A stretch of DNA of 64,000 nucleotides from Carnobacterium sp. 17-4 (GTDB lineage: Bacteria > Bacillota > Bacilli > Lactobacillales > Carnobacteriaceae), in contig NC_015391.1 in assembly GCF_000195575.1 (NCBI RefSeq), forward strand, positions 860,501-924,500, given 5' to 3'. Each line of letters opens with the position of its first letter. Position 1 is the first letter of the stretch. Under the pieces are notes generated by a model. It saw nothing but the letters and a program-made list of their open reading frames with translations, was not told where the DNA came from and did not search any database. A program made the position numbers and the translations under genes. Below are positions 18,925 to 28,328 of the stretch, in pieces.

Positions 18925-19128
18925 ACTGCCATGGTAACACATGCTTTCTTAAATTAACTAAGGTTAAGGAAGTATGTGTACTTTTGAAAATAAGTTAAGC
19001 TCATACTTGAAACCTTACAATATATTCGTTAAAATGGAAAAGTAGTGCTTTTTTATAGATGACTCATTTCATTTCTTACATGACTGGTACAATGGTACTG
19101 TAAGAAAAATAGAAAGAGGTTGAAGTTA

Positions 19129-20136
19129 TTGTCTCAAAAAGAAATCGAACAGTTATTTAATAAATTGGATAGTTCTGTCCAACTCTTGCAAAAGGAATTA
19201 GATATTTCTTATTTAGAGGCTCTTTCAGAAACGGGAGAGAATATTTTAGCTAATAGAATTCCTCATCAAGTTGATGGTCTTCCTTCAGATGAAACGGTTG
19301 GAAAATTGATGAAACTTTACAAAGAGGTTTCAATAGACAGTATGGAACCAGAAGATATTCGAAAAGCCATTCAATTAGCTCTTTTGAAAGCTTCAAAAAC
19401 AGATGCTTTACAACCAAATCATCAAATGACACCAGATGCTATTGGCTTTATCTTAAACTATTTAATTGAAAAGTTAATTAGTGGAAAAGAGCAGGCAATA
19501 CGTTTGCTTGATCCTGCTGTAGGGATGGGAAATCTATTATCAACTGTTTATAATGGATTAGTTTCAAAGGATATTTTGGTAGAGGCAGAAGGAATCGATA
19601 ATGATGATTTGCTTCTAACTCTTGCATCAGTCAATACAACCCTGCAAAGGCAAAACGTCACCTTGACACATCAAGACGCGCTGCAAGATCTTTTAATGGA
19701 TCCTGTGGACGTTGTAGTGAGCGACTTACCGGTCGGCTACTACCCTTTGGATGAAAAAGCCAGTAAATACAAAACGGCAGCAAAAGAAGGTCACTCTTAT
19801 GCGCATCATCTATTTATTGAACAAAGCTTGCATTACCTAAAAGATGGTGGATTTGGACTATTTTTAGTTCCAGCTCAATTATTTGAAACGGATGAGGCCC
19901 CAGGATTACTGAAAATGATTCAAGAAGAAGCGTTCTTACAAGGAATGTTAAATCTGCCGAATGAGTTATTTAAAACCAAAAACTCACGGAAATCAATTCT
20001 TTTGATCCAAAAGAAGGGGAGCAATGCCAAACAAGCTAAACAAGTTTTGTTAGCACAAATTCCAGATTTTAAAAATCAAAAAGCCATGCTTCAATTTATG
20101 CAAGAAGTGGATAGCTGGAAAAAAGAAAATATTTAA
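19129..20136 (+). CDS. YtxK-like class I SAM-dependent methyltransferase
   Basis: The N6-adenine DNA methylase-like fold shows SAM motif [11 protein letters not shown] near residue 125 and the catalytic-type DLPVGYYP (variant of NPPY/DPPY) near 200. This family lies after the comG competence operon and before ackA in many Firmicutes; here the comG genes are not present upstream. The true substrate is unknown. The TTG at 19129 is preferred over 19120 because AGAGG then lies 9 bases away. Confidence 0.82.
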   Translation: MSQKEIEQLFNKLDSSVQLLQKELDISYLEALSETGENILANRIPHQVDGLPSDETVGKLMKLYKEVSIDSMEPEDIRKAIQLALLKASKTDALQPNHQMTPDAIGFILNYLIEKLISGKEQAIRLLDPAVGMGNLLSTVYNGLVSKDILVEAEGIDNDDLLLTLASVNTTLQRQNVTLTHQDALQDLLMDPVDVVVSDLPVGYYPLDEKASKYKTAAKEGHSYAHHLFIEQSLHYLKDGGFGLFLVPAQLFETDEAPGLLKMIQEEAFLQGMLNLPNELFKTKNSRKSILLIQKKGSNAKQAKQVLLAQIPDFKNQKAMLQFMQEVDSWKKENI

Positions 20137-20164
20137 AAAATTTGAATTAGGAGATGGAAAAAAT

Positions 20165-21355
20165 ATGACAAAAACAATTGCAATTAACGCAGGTAGTTCA
20201 AGTTTAAAATTTACCTTATATGAAATGCCAGCTGAGACAGAAATCGCTTCAGGAATTATCGAAAGAATTGGTTTGAATAATTCAATTTTCACTACAAAAT
20301 ATGCTGGTGAAAAATACAAAGTGGTTGAAGATATAAGTAATCATGAAATCGCTATTCAAATGGTATTAGATAAATTAATTGAACTAAAAGTTATTGCAAA
20401 CTACGAAGAAATTACTGGTGTAGGTCACCGTGTAGTAGCTGGTGGAGAAATATTTAAAGATTCAGCATTAATTACGGATGAAGTATTAGCGCAAATTGAA
20501 GGACTGGCTGAATTTGCTCCTTTACACAACCCAGCAAATGCTACAGGAATCAAAGCATTCAAGAAGTTATTACCAGAAATTACTAGTGTAGCTGTATTTG
20601 ACACATCTTTCCATACTACAATGCCTAAAGAAAACTATTTATACAGTCTTCCAATGGAATACTATACAGACTTTGCAGCGCGTAAATATGGTGCTCATGG
20701 TACTTCACATAAATATGTTTCTGAACGCGCAGCAGAAATGTTAGGCAAACCACTTGAAGAAACAAAAATTATTACGTGTCATTTAGGTAACGGCGGATCT
20801 ATCACAGCTGTAAAAGGCGGAAAATCAATTGATACTTCAATGGGATTCACTCCTTTAGCGGGTATTACAATGGGTACACGTACTGGTGATATCGATGCAT
20901 CTTTATTACCATTCCTAATGAATAAATTAAATATTACGGATATCAATGACATGATTTATATTTTAAATAATAAATCTGGTTTACTAGGCCTTTCACATGT
21001 TTCAAGCGACATGCGTGATGTTGAAGATGAAGCAGAAAAAGGAAATGAAGATGCTCAAACAGCGTTAGATATTTTCTATAACCGTGTTCAAAAATACATT
21101 GGTCAATATTTTGCAATCTTAAATGGTGCGGATGCAATTGTCTTCACTGCTGGGATTGGCGAAAATTCTCCTGAAACACGTCAAATTATTATTGATGGCA
21201 TGAACTGGTTTGGCGCTGAAATTGATGCTGAAGCAAACAATGTCCGTGGAAAAGAACGCATTATCTCTACTCCAGAATCAAAAGTTAAAGTACTATTGAT
21301 TCCTACAGATGAAGAAATCATGATTGCTCGTGATGTTGAAAGATTACGTGCTTAA
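20165..21355 (+). CDS. ackA: Acetate kinase
   Basis: Makes ATP and acetate from acetyl phosphate, the last step of fermentative acetate production. The 396-residue ASKHA-fold protein shows [10 protein letters not shown] at the N-terminus, [19 protein letters not shown] and [22 protein letters not shown] precedes the ATG. It begins 28 bases after the methyltransferase and is probably cotranscribed. Confidence 0.97.
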   Translation: MTKTIAINAGSSSLKFTLYEMPAETEIASGIIERIGLNNSIFTTKYAGEKYKVVEDISNHEIAIQMVLDKLIELKVIANYEEITGVGHRVVAGGEIFKDSALITDEVLAQIEGLAEFAPLHNPANATGIKAFKKLLPEITSVAVFDTSFHTTMPKENYLYSLPMEYYTDFAARKYGAHGTSHKYVSERAAEMLGKPLEETKIITCHLGNGGSITAVKGGKSIDTSMGFTPLAGITMGTRTGDIDASLLPFLMNKLNITDINDMIYILNNKSGLLGLSHVSSDMRDVEDEAEKGNEDAQTALDIFYNRVQKYIGQYFAILNGADAIVFTAGIGENSPETRQIIIDGMNWFGAEIDAEANNVRGKERIISTPESKVKVLLIPTDEEIMIARDVERLRA

Positions 21356-21370
21356 ATATTAATACAAAAA

Positions 21371-21402
21371 AAACAACCAAATTAATTATTTGGTTGTTTT
21401 TT
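21371..21402. terminator. Bidirectional terminator between ackA and uspA
   Basis: AAAACAACCAAA pairs with TTTGGTTGTTTT, with T-runs in both directions, serving convergent ackA and the reverse-strand uspA. Confidence 0.88.
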
Positions 21403-21422
21403 TGTATTATTTTAGGTAAACG

Positions 21423-21881
21423 TTAATTTTTTTTATTCTCTAAATCGGTACGAACAATCAGCACGTCACAATTCGCATGACGGATAACATATTCTGAAAC
21501 GGAGCCTATAAAGATACGTTCTACAGCGTTTAATCCTGTTGCGCCTAATAGAATAAGATCAATTTTTTGATCTTCAGGAATTTGTTTTGCAATCAAAACT
21601 TTTGGAGATCCGTATTCAATAGAGTAAGTGATGTCTTGAACACGGTGGTTTTTTGCATAACGTACATATTCTTCTAATGTATTCTTGGCTTGTTCACTTG
21701 CTTTATCAGCCATGGCTCCATCAAAAGTAGAAATACTTTGAAATGCTCGGGTGTCAATAACATGTGCAAGAACTAACGTAGCAGAATTTCGTACAGCAAC
21801 TTGTACAGCTTTCTTAAAAGCAATTTCAGCTTCTGCTGAACCGTCCACAGCCACTAAGATTCGATTATATTGTTGTAACAT
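21423..21881 (-). CDS. Universal stress protein A family
   Basis: The 152-residue UspA-fold protein starts MLQQYNRILVAVDGS and has the nucleotide-binding motif GATG-(9)-GS near the C-terminus, so it probably binds ATP. The start is set at 21881 because GGAG lies 9 bases before it; the ATG five codons upstream overlaps its own ribosome site. The role in stress is inferred from the family. Confidence 0.88.
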   Translation of the reverse strand: MLQQYNRILVAVDGSAEAEIAFKKAVQVAVRNSATLVLAHVIDTRAFQSISTFDGAMADKASEQAKNTLEEYVRYAKNHRVQDITYSIEYGSPKVLIAKQIPEDQKIDLILLGATGLNAVERIFIGSVSEYVIRHANCDVLIVRTDLENKKN

Positions 21882-22007
21882 ATAAAACCACTCCATTCCT
21901 CATGATAAACGATATACAATATTCCTTCTTAGGCTCATTGTACCTTAAATGTATCCATTTTCATAGAAATAAGAAATAGGAGTTCTTTTAAAATGGTTAA
22001 TGAAAAC

Positions 22008-22289
22008 TCATATCCGCTTATTTAAGCTCATAATAAAAAAAAGCATACTAATCATAACAAAGAGTAAAACGGCAAAAGCCAGCCAAACGGGATGAAAAAA
22101 AACAAGTAGAAGAGAGCTAAGTCCACCAATAAAAAAGAGAACACCATAGAATTTAAAAAAAGGTGCTGTTTCTGAGGGGCTAGTTTTATCCGTACGAGTT
22201 AATAGAATAGAGGCTTTTCCAGTGTAAAAAAAGAATGCTGCATAAAGAAGTAACGCTGAAAAAATAAAAAACAATATCGGTAATAGCAT
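22008..22289 (-). CDS. Small three-helix membrane protein, unknown
   Basis: Ninety-three residues, almost entirely hydrophobic: about residues 1-22, a loop with TRTDKTSPSETAPF, then two further helices (about 45-65 and 68-88). It resembles DUF3784-type small membrane proteins, but the match is weak. The ATG at 22289 has AAGG 8 bases upstream; a longer reading starts upstream without a ribosome site. Function unknown. Confidence 0.6.
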   Translation of the reverse strand: MLLPILFFIFSALLLYAAFFFYTGKASILLTRTDKTSPSETAPFFKFYGVLFFIGGLSSLLLVFFHPVWLAFAVLLFVMISMLFFIMSLNKRI

Positions 22290-22372
22290 GATAAGACCTT
22301 CTTTCAATAGGTAATTACAAAATAAGAATAACATAATAAATTAAATTAAGGGTAAATTTACTTCAGTAACAA

Positions 22373-22612
22373 AGAAAAAAGCCATTCAATTAAGAATGAC
22401 TTTAAAAGTTTTAAACTTTAAATGAGAAATCCGATGATGCCGTTGATATGCTCAGTTAGTATTGAACCCGCAAGAAGCAGGTGGGCTCCGCCGTCAACCT
22501 TCTAACTACCAAGTGAAAAGGCTTGTTATCCGATTGAATCAGGTTGGATCCCAAGGTAATATTAATTGTTCGGTCAACACATGTTGAGCAAGACGAGCAT
22601 CTCAGAAATCTT
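22373..22612 (-). ncRNA. ssrS: 6S RNA (SsrS/BsrA type)
   Basis: A 400-base gap holds no protein gene but has a strong reverse-strand promoter (TTGACA at 22642-22647, 17-bp spacer, TACTAT at 22619-22624) and a terminator (GTCATTC/GAATGGC stem and T6, 22373-22399). The transcript can fold back on itself, for instance ATGCTC near its 5' end with GAGCAT near its 3' end. Firmicute 6S RNA is commonly found beside rarA, as here. It would sequester sigma-A RNA polymerase in stationary phase. Ends are approximate; a mature form of about 190-200 nt is expected. Confidence 0.72.
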
Positions 22613-22701
22613 ATCCTTATAGTAGCATAAGCATGTGGTATTGTCAATTATTTACCTGTGCACATGCTGTTGAAAGATTGCTTTAACAGCAAAGAAAGCG
22701 G

Positions 22702-23988
22702 TTAATGTACGTTCTTGTTTCCTTTTTTTAAATTGATTGAATCATACTGCTTTGCCAAAGTATCTTCATATTTTCCTGTGTGATTTGGTGTATAGTAAGA
22801 AGCATTTTTTAGTTTGTCAGGTAAGTATTGCTGATTTACCCAAGCGCCAGGATAACTATGCGGATAGAGATAATCTACACCGCGACCAAGTTCTTTTGCT
22901 CCACTATAATGGGAATCTTTTAAATGATCAGGTACATCTCCACTTTTTCCAGCCCTTACATCTTGGAGGGCTGCATCAATCGCTGCGTAAGACGAATTTG
23001 ATTTTGGAGAGAGACATAAATCAACTACTACATTAGCTAAAGGTATTCGAGCTTCCGGAAAGCCCAATTTTTCAGATGCTTGAATAGCGGTAACAGTCCT
23101 AGAAGCTGCAGAAGGGTTAGCTAATCCGATATCTTCATAAGCAATAACCATTAACCGCCTTGAGATAATAGGTAAATCGCCAGCTTCAATCAGTCTAGCA
23201 AGATAATGTAAAGCAGCATTTACATCGCTTCCACGAATGGATTTTTGTAAAGCTGAGATGACATCATAATGAGCATCGCCATCTTTATCATGTGTTAAAG
23301 CTTTTCTTTGAACACACTCTTCAGCAATCTCTAAAGTAATATTGATCATTCCTTGTTCATCTGGAGCTGTTGATTTAATAGCGAGCTCTAAACCATTCAA
23401 AGAACTTCTTAAATCTCCGCTTGTGGCTCTAGAAAAGTGGAGTAAGGCCTGATCTGTAATGGCTATTTTTTCTTTGCCAAAGCCTTTTTCTGAATCATTT
23501 ACAGCGTTCCACATAGCTTGTTGTATATCTTCATTAGAAAGTGTTTTGAGTTCAAAAATTTGAGATCTGCTTCGGATGGCAGGATTTATTGTAATATATG
23601 GATTTTCGGTTGTTGCTCCAATTAAGATAATACGTCCATTTTCCAAATGCGGCAGCAAAAAATCTTGCTTAGGTTTATCCAAACGATGGATCTCATCTAA
23701 AAGTAAAATCACAGTGCCGCTCATTTTTGCTTCTTCTACAACAATTTGGAGATCTTTTTTTGTGTCACTAGCAGCGTTTAAAATGCGGAACGCATATTTT
23801 GTTGTCCCAGCAATCGCACTAGCGATACTGGTCTTTCCAATCCCAGGAGGGCCGTATAAAATCATCGAAGAAAGCATTTTAGCTTCTACCATGCGTCGAA
23901 TGATTTTTCCTTTTCCTACTAAGTGTTGCTGTCCAACAATATTATCAATATGAGTAGGCCTCATCCGATAAGCTAAAGGTTGATTCAT
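22702..23988 (-). CDS. rarA: Replication-associated recombination protein A (RarA/MgsA)
   Basis: AAA+ ATPase of the clamp-loader clade acting at stalled forks. The 428-residue protein has Walker A GPPGIGKT at 46-53, Walker B LLLDEIHR, sensor 1 GATTENP and the C-terminal MgsA tetramerisation domain (IRGSDVNAALHYLARLIEAGD). The start is the ATG at 23988 behind AGGAGG, giving MNQPLAYRMRP; the longer reading upstream has no support. Confidence 0.95.
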   Translation of the reverse strand: MNQPLAYRMRPTHIDNIVGQQHLVGKGKIIRRMVEAKMLSSMILYGPPGIGKTSIASAIAGTTKYAFRILNAASDTKKDLQIVVEEAKMSGTVILLLDEIHRLDKPKQDFLLPHLENGRIILIGATTENPYITINPAIRSRSQIFELKTLSNEDIQQAMWNAVNDSEKGFGKEKIAITDQALLHFSRATSGDLRSSLNGLELAIKSTAPDEQGMINITLEIAEECVQRKALTHDKDGDAHYDVISALQKSIRGSDVNAALHYLARLIEAGDLPIISRRLMVIAYEDIGLANPSAASRTVTAIQASEKLGFPEARIPLANVVVDLCLSPKSNSSYAAIDAALQDVRAGKSGDVPDHLKDSHYSGAKELGRGVDYLYPHSYPGAWVNQQYLPDKLKNASYYTPNHTGKYEDTLAKQYDSINLKKGNKNVH

Positions 23989-24222
23989 AAAGCGTATCCT
24001 CCTATCAACATTATTATCTTTAGTATACCATTCTACCAAAATGGATTCTACAGTAAAGAACGTTTGTTTGATTTTCGAAATTAGCTTACTTTTATAAAGC
24101 AAATCGAATTTTTGGTTTGGCTTTTCTATGATTATTTGCGATAATGTGTAAGAAGTCATTTTTTATGAGTAGATTCGATTAATCAAAGGGACTATAAAAG
24201 TGATAAAGAAAGGAATTTTTCA

Positions 24223-25362
24223 ATGGATGAAAAACACGAGTCCGATTTTTTAAACAGGTTATTAAAAGCGAAAAATAAACGTCAGCGTATTTTTTTGAAA
24301 AAAACAGCAAATGTCGTTTTTAACTCTGTTTTAGGAATGGCAATAAAAGAAAAAGAATCATTGCAACCAAATCAATTTACACCATCTAAACGAACGACAA
24401 AAACAACCCGTTTAAATGAGAAAGAACTTCTTCAACAGACAAAGAACGAAGCAGAGGAAATTTTGGCCGAGACTTTTCATCAATCAGAAAAAATGTATCA
24501 AGAAGTTCAACAAGACATAGCGGCCGCTAAAGAAGAAATTAAATTAAAAAAGAAGCAATCAATTGAACAGTATGATAAAGAAAAAGTAGAAGCAGATAAA
24601 ATTACTCGAAAAGCTGAACTGCATGCCAAAAAAATACTTGCTTCAGCTCATTTTAAATCTGAACAATTAGAAGAGGAAATTTCATTGAAAAAGGCAGTTT
24701 ATCATCAGGAAATAGATAGAGAATTAGAAAAATTAGTTAAAGAAAAAGAATGGTTTGAACAGTATCAAGAACAAGTACAAGAATCCATGGATAGAAAAGA
24801 AAAAGTTCTTTTTTACGAAACTCGAAAAAAAATAGAACAAGAACACTTAGAAAAAGCTGCATTGCAAAATAAAGTGGATTATTTAAAAGCATTGAATGCG
24901 AAAAGAAAAATTAATTCTTATCGTATTGGACTAATGATTTTTGGCTGTACAGTTGTAATGAGTGTGCTTTTAGCTGGTCTTAGGTACTCAACACCTTTGT
25001 TTACGTTTATTATTACTTGCTTAGCTTTTGTTATTGCTTGTTTAGCATTTGTAGTGGTTTATATTAATTTAGTAGATGGAAAAAATGAAAAGAAAATAAA
25101 GGGAATTGGTTTTCAAAATGCTTCATTAATTGAAAAAAATAAAGAGTTAATCGATACAATAGAAGATCTCGAAAAGGATATCAAGCAATTGATTGATGAA
25201 AAAATCCAGCTTGAGAGGACCAAACGACAATCGCAAGATAATATTGAATTTTTAAAAATTATGCAAGCTGATTTGAAACAATCTGAAATTAACAGAAGGA
25301 TCTTAGAGTCAGAGAATGCGGCATTGAGAAAGCATTTAATTAGTGAGGAAGCAATTGAATAA
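24223..25362 (+). CDS. Membrane-anchored coiled-coil protein, unknown
   Basis: I do not recognise a family. The 379-residue protein begins with a basic head (about 1-60, KNKRQRIFLKKTAN) and continues with a long Lys/Glu/Gln-rich coiled coil (about 65-230). Two adjacent membrane helices follow (about 238-255 and 263-288). A second coiled coil (about 300-375) ends the protein. Both coils would face the same side of a hairpin membrane anchor, resembling scaffold or tether proteins. No cysteine cluster, nucleotide site or enzyme motif is seen. AAGGAA lies before the ATG. It precedes, and may be cotranscribed with, the MazG-like gene and gshF. Confidence 0.75.
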   Translation: MDEKHESDFLNRLLKAKNKRQRIFLKKTANVVFNSVLGMAIKEKESLQPNQFTPSKRTTKTTRLNEKELLQQTKNEAEEILAETFHQSEKMYQEVQQDIAAAKEEIKLKKKQSIEQYDKEKVEADKITRKAELHAKKILASAHFKSEQLEEEISLKKAVYHQEIDRELEKLVKEKEWFEQYQEQVQESMDRKEKVLFYETRKKIEQEHLEKAALQNKVDYLKALNAKRKINSYRIGLMIFGCTVVMSVLLAGLRYSTPLFTFIITCLAFVIACLAFVVVYINLVDGKNEKKIKGIGFQNASLIEKNKELIDTIEDLEKDIKQLIDEKIQLERTKRQSQDNIEFLKIMQADLKQSEINRRILESENAALRKHLISEEAIE

Positions 25363-25413
25363 AAAGTTCTGATCATCTTAAGACCTTATTTATATCAGGA
25401 GGAGAACTGAAGT

Positions 25414-25944
25414 ATGACTAAGTTATCACCATTTGAGCAAGTCAAAGAATTTCACGAAGTATTCGATAAACCAGTAAAAAAAGAGCCACAAGCTTTAACT
25501 CCTGAAGAAGCTGTTACACGGGCAAATTTTACAACAGAAGAACTATTAGAATTCCTTTATGCAACTGTAGAAGGGGACATCAACCAATTTGAATCTTTGG
25601 TTTCGGAATGGAAGCAAACAGCTGAAGAATCTATTGTCAAAATAAAAGAACAGTCGAAAGAGGTCTCTAATCGCCTAATTGGACAAGTAGATGCTCTAAC
25701 GGATGCAAATTATTTTAACTATGGTTCTTTTGTGTTGATGGGTATTAATCCAGATCCGATTTTCTCAATCGTGCATCAAGCAAATATGGGGAAACTTTTT
25801 TCTGATGGTAAGCCACGTTACAGAAAAACGGATGGAAAAGTTATGAAACCTGATAACTGGGAAAAGGAGTTCGCTCCTGAACCAAAAATTCGAACAGAAA
25901 TTGAGCGACAAATATCTAAAGTAGATGAGGGAATAGAAAAATGA
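25414..25944 (+). CDS. MazG-like/PRA-PH superfamily protein
   Basis: The 176-residue alpha-helical protein has the all-alpha NTP pyrophosphohydrolase look: VKEFHEVFDKPV at the N-terminus, an acidic TTEELLEFLYA helix (cf. ExxE metal sites), then DALTDANYFNYGSFVLMGINPDP. The C-terminal KWPKP-like tail (KPRYRKTDGKVMKPDNWE) is typical of the phosphoribosyl-ATP pyrophosphohydrolase-like group in lactic acid bacteria. It may clear non-canonical nucleotides. It overlaps gshF by ATGA, so translation is coupled. Confidence 0.7.
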   Translation: MTKLSPFEQVKEFHEVFDKPVKKEPQALTPEEAVTRANFTTEELLEFLYATVEGDINQFESLVSEWKQTAEESIVKIKEQSKEVSNRLIGQVDALTDANYFNYGSFVLMGINPDPIFSIVHQANMGKLFSDGKPRYRKTDGKVMKPDNWEKEFAPEPKIRTEIERQISKVDEGIEK

Positions 25945-28232
25945 AAACAGTGAAACAAATGATACAAGAAACAGATATAGGCGAAGCTTTTTATCAAGCA
26001 ACCTTTGGGATTGAAAAAGAAGGTTTAAGAGTAACTCCAACAGGTGAGCTTGCTTTAACACCTCACCCAATAGAATTTGGCAATAGAAGCTTTCATCCTT
26101 ATATTCAAACTGACTATAGTGAATCACAATTGGAATTAATCACGCCACCTTTAAGAACCATAAAAGAAAGTTACGATTGGTTGGCCGCATTACATGATGT
26201 TGTCCTTCAAACCATTCCTTCTAATGAAGCTATTTGGCCAATAAGTATGCCAATGGTTCTTCCAGATGAATCGGTTATTCCGATTGCAAAGTTAGACAAT
26301 AAGGATGATGTAACGTATAGAGAAATCCTGACAGAAAAATATGGCAAGAAAAAACAAATGATTAGTGGTATGCATTACAATTTTGAATTAGACGACCAAC
26401 TGATTACACGTTTATTTGATTGTCAAACGGACTACTCAAATAAGGAATCTTTCAAGTCGATGCTTTATTTAAAATTGACAAAAAATTTCCTTCGCTATCG
26501 TTGGCTTTTAACTTATTTACTAGGAGCTTCTCCTATAGTGGATGAGTCATTTTTTGCGGATCAAGAAATTCCACAAGATTATGTTAGAAGCATTCGAAGC
26601 AGTCAGTACGGGTACGTCAATCCGTCAGAAGTTGCTGTATCTTTTCATTCAATTGAAGATTATGTGCATAGTTTACAAGATATGGTTGCAAAAGGATTTT
26701 TATCAGAAGAAAAAGAATTTTACTCAGCCGTTCGTTTTCGTGGTACAAATAAAGCGGAAGAATTGTTGACAAAAGGTATTTCTTATCTTGAACTGAGAAG
26801 CTTTGATTTGAACCCTTTTGATCCATTTGGTATGTCAAAACAGACAATGGAATTTGTTCATCTTTTTTGTCTATACATGATCTGGATGGATGAAACAGCG
26901 ACTATGGAAGAAATTGCAGTTGGGGAAGAAATGAGTCGATTAACGGCAATGGAACACCCAGAAAAAATTTCAAGCTTTCAAAAGGAAGGTTTGCACTTAT
27001 TTAAGCAAATGGAAGAAATGCTTCTCTCTACAAATGGAACTAAAGCCGCATTAAACTGTATTCAAGAAACTAAGAAGCACCTTATTGATCCAACTTTAAC
27101 CGTTGCTGCCCGTATGGTGCGTGGCATAGAAGAAAAAGGGTCTTATATTGATTTTAGTTTAGAGCTAGCTAAACGGTACAAAAATGAAGCGATTATGAGA
27201 CCGTACAATTTAAGAGGTTTCGAACAACTAGAGATGTCTACCCAACTATTGCTATTTGATGCGCTACAAAAAGGAATTCAAGTAGAGATTTTAGATGCGC
27301 AAGATCAATTTTTAAAGTTAACTTATGATCAACATAGTGAATTTGTTAAAAATGGAAATATGACATCAAAAGATTCTTACATTGCTCCGCTTATTATGGA
27401 AAATAAGACTGTTACGAAAAAAATTCTTGATTCAGCAGGATTTCGTGTTCCAGCGGGTGAAGAATACACCACTCTAGTAGAGGGGAAAACAGCGTTCTGG
27501 CGTTATGAACAAAAACAGATTGTTGTAAAACCTAAATCAACTAACTATGGGTTGGGAATCTCTGTCTTTAAACATGCGCCTACAAAAATGGATTATGAAA
27601 GAGCACTTGAGATAGCGTTCAAAGAAGATACTGCTGTACTAGTTGAAGAATATATTCCTGGAACAGAATACCGATTTTTTGTTCTAGATGGAAAGGTACC
27701 TGCAATCTTGTTACGGACACCTGCAAATGTTGTCGGAGATGGTGAAAAATCAATTGGAAAATTGGTTGCCGAAAAAAATGAAGATCCTTTACGTGGGGAA
27801 GAAAAACATCGTTCGCCTCTTGAAAGAATCGAATTAGGTGAACTTGAACAATTGATGTTAAAAGCACAAGGTTATACTATTGAAAGTATCCCCGAATTGA
27901 ACACTATTGTTTATTTAAGAGAAAATTCAAACATCAGCACTGGAGGAGACTCTATCGATGTTACAGATGAAATTGATGACAGCTATAAACAAGCGGCTAT
28001 TGATATGTCTGAGATTATTGGTGCGAAAGTTAGTGGGATTGATTTGATCATTCCGGATACAACTTTACGTAGTACTAAAGAGCATTTAGGCTATACAGTA
28101 TTAGAAGCTAACTTTAATCCTGCTATGCATATGCATGCTTTTGTTTACAAAGGCAAAGGTCGCCGATTAACCATGGGTATCCTAAAAATGTTATTTCCAG
28201 AATTATGGGAAAAGGAAGCAGATAACGAATAA
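25941..28232 (+). CDS. gshF: Bifunctional glutamate-cysteine ligase/glutathione synthetase
   Basis: GshF (GshAB) makes glutathione from Glu, Cys and Gly in one polypeptide. The 763-residue protein has an N-terminal glutamate-cysteine ligase domain (FGIEKEGLRV, about 1-480) and a C-terminal ATP-grasp domain (KPKSTNYGLGISVF, VEEYIPGTEYRFFVLD, VLEANFNPAMHMH). Fusion is typical of Gram-positive bacteria that make glutathione. Coupled to the MazG-like gene. Confidence 0.95.
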   Translation: MKTVKQMIQETDIGEAFYQATFGIEKEGLRVTPTGELALTPHPIEFGNRSFHPYIQTDYSESQLELITPPLRTIKESYDWLAALHDVVLQTIPSNEAIWPISMPMVLPDESVIPIAKLDNKDDVTYREILTEKYGKKKQMISGMHYNFELDDQLITRLFDCQTDYSNKESFKSMLYLKLTKNFLRYRWLLTYLLGASPIVDESFFADQEIPQDYVRSIRSSQYGYVNPSEVAVSFHSIEDYVHSLQDMVAKGFLSEEKEFYSAVRFRGTNKAEELLTKGISYLELRSFDLNPFDPFGMSKQTMEFVHLFCLYMIWMDETATMEEIAVGEEMSRLTAMEHPEKISSFQKEGLHLFKQMEEMLLSTNGTKAALNCIQETKKHLIDPTLTVAARMVRGIEEKGSYIDFSLELAKRYKNEAIMRPYNLRGFEQLEMSTQLLLFDALQKGIQVEILDAQDQFLKLTYDQHSEFVKNGNMTSKDSYIAPLIMENKTVTKKILDSAGFRVPAGEEYTTLVEGKTAFWRYEQKQIVVKPKSTNYGLGISVFKHAPTKMDYERALEIAFKEDTAVLVEEYIPGTEYRFFVLDGKVPAILLRTPANVVGDGEKSIGKLVAEKNEDPLRGEEKHRSPLERIELGELEQLMLKAQGYTIESIPELNTIVYLRENSNISTGGDSIDVTDEIDDSYKQAAIDMSEIIGAKVSGIDLIIPDTTLRSTKEHLGYTVLEANFNPAMHMHAFVYKGKGRRLTMGILKMLFPELWEKEADNE

Positions 28233-28328
28233 ATATGCTTACTCAAAATAAGTGGGTTGTTGTATATAGAGAAAAGTGATAAACTTTAAGAATTGTAAGT
28301 TTGGATAAATTAGGGAGGACTTTCTTAG

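Noticed and set aside
19129-20136. Restriction-modification methylase
   Set aside because: No restriction or specificity subunit nearby; the ackA neighbourhood fits the chromosomal YtxK family.
22456-22647. Reverse-strand 63-residue reading frame beside rarA
   Set aside because: It lies inside the 6S RNA and its promoter; no ribosome site.
24223-25362. SMC/MukB-type or phage tail coiled-coil protein
   Set aside because: No ATP-binding head or hinge, and the surrounding genes are core chromosome.
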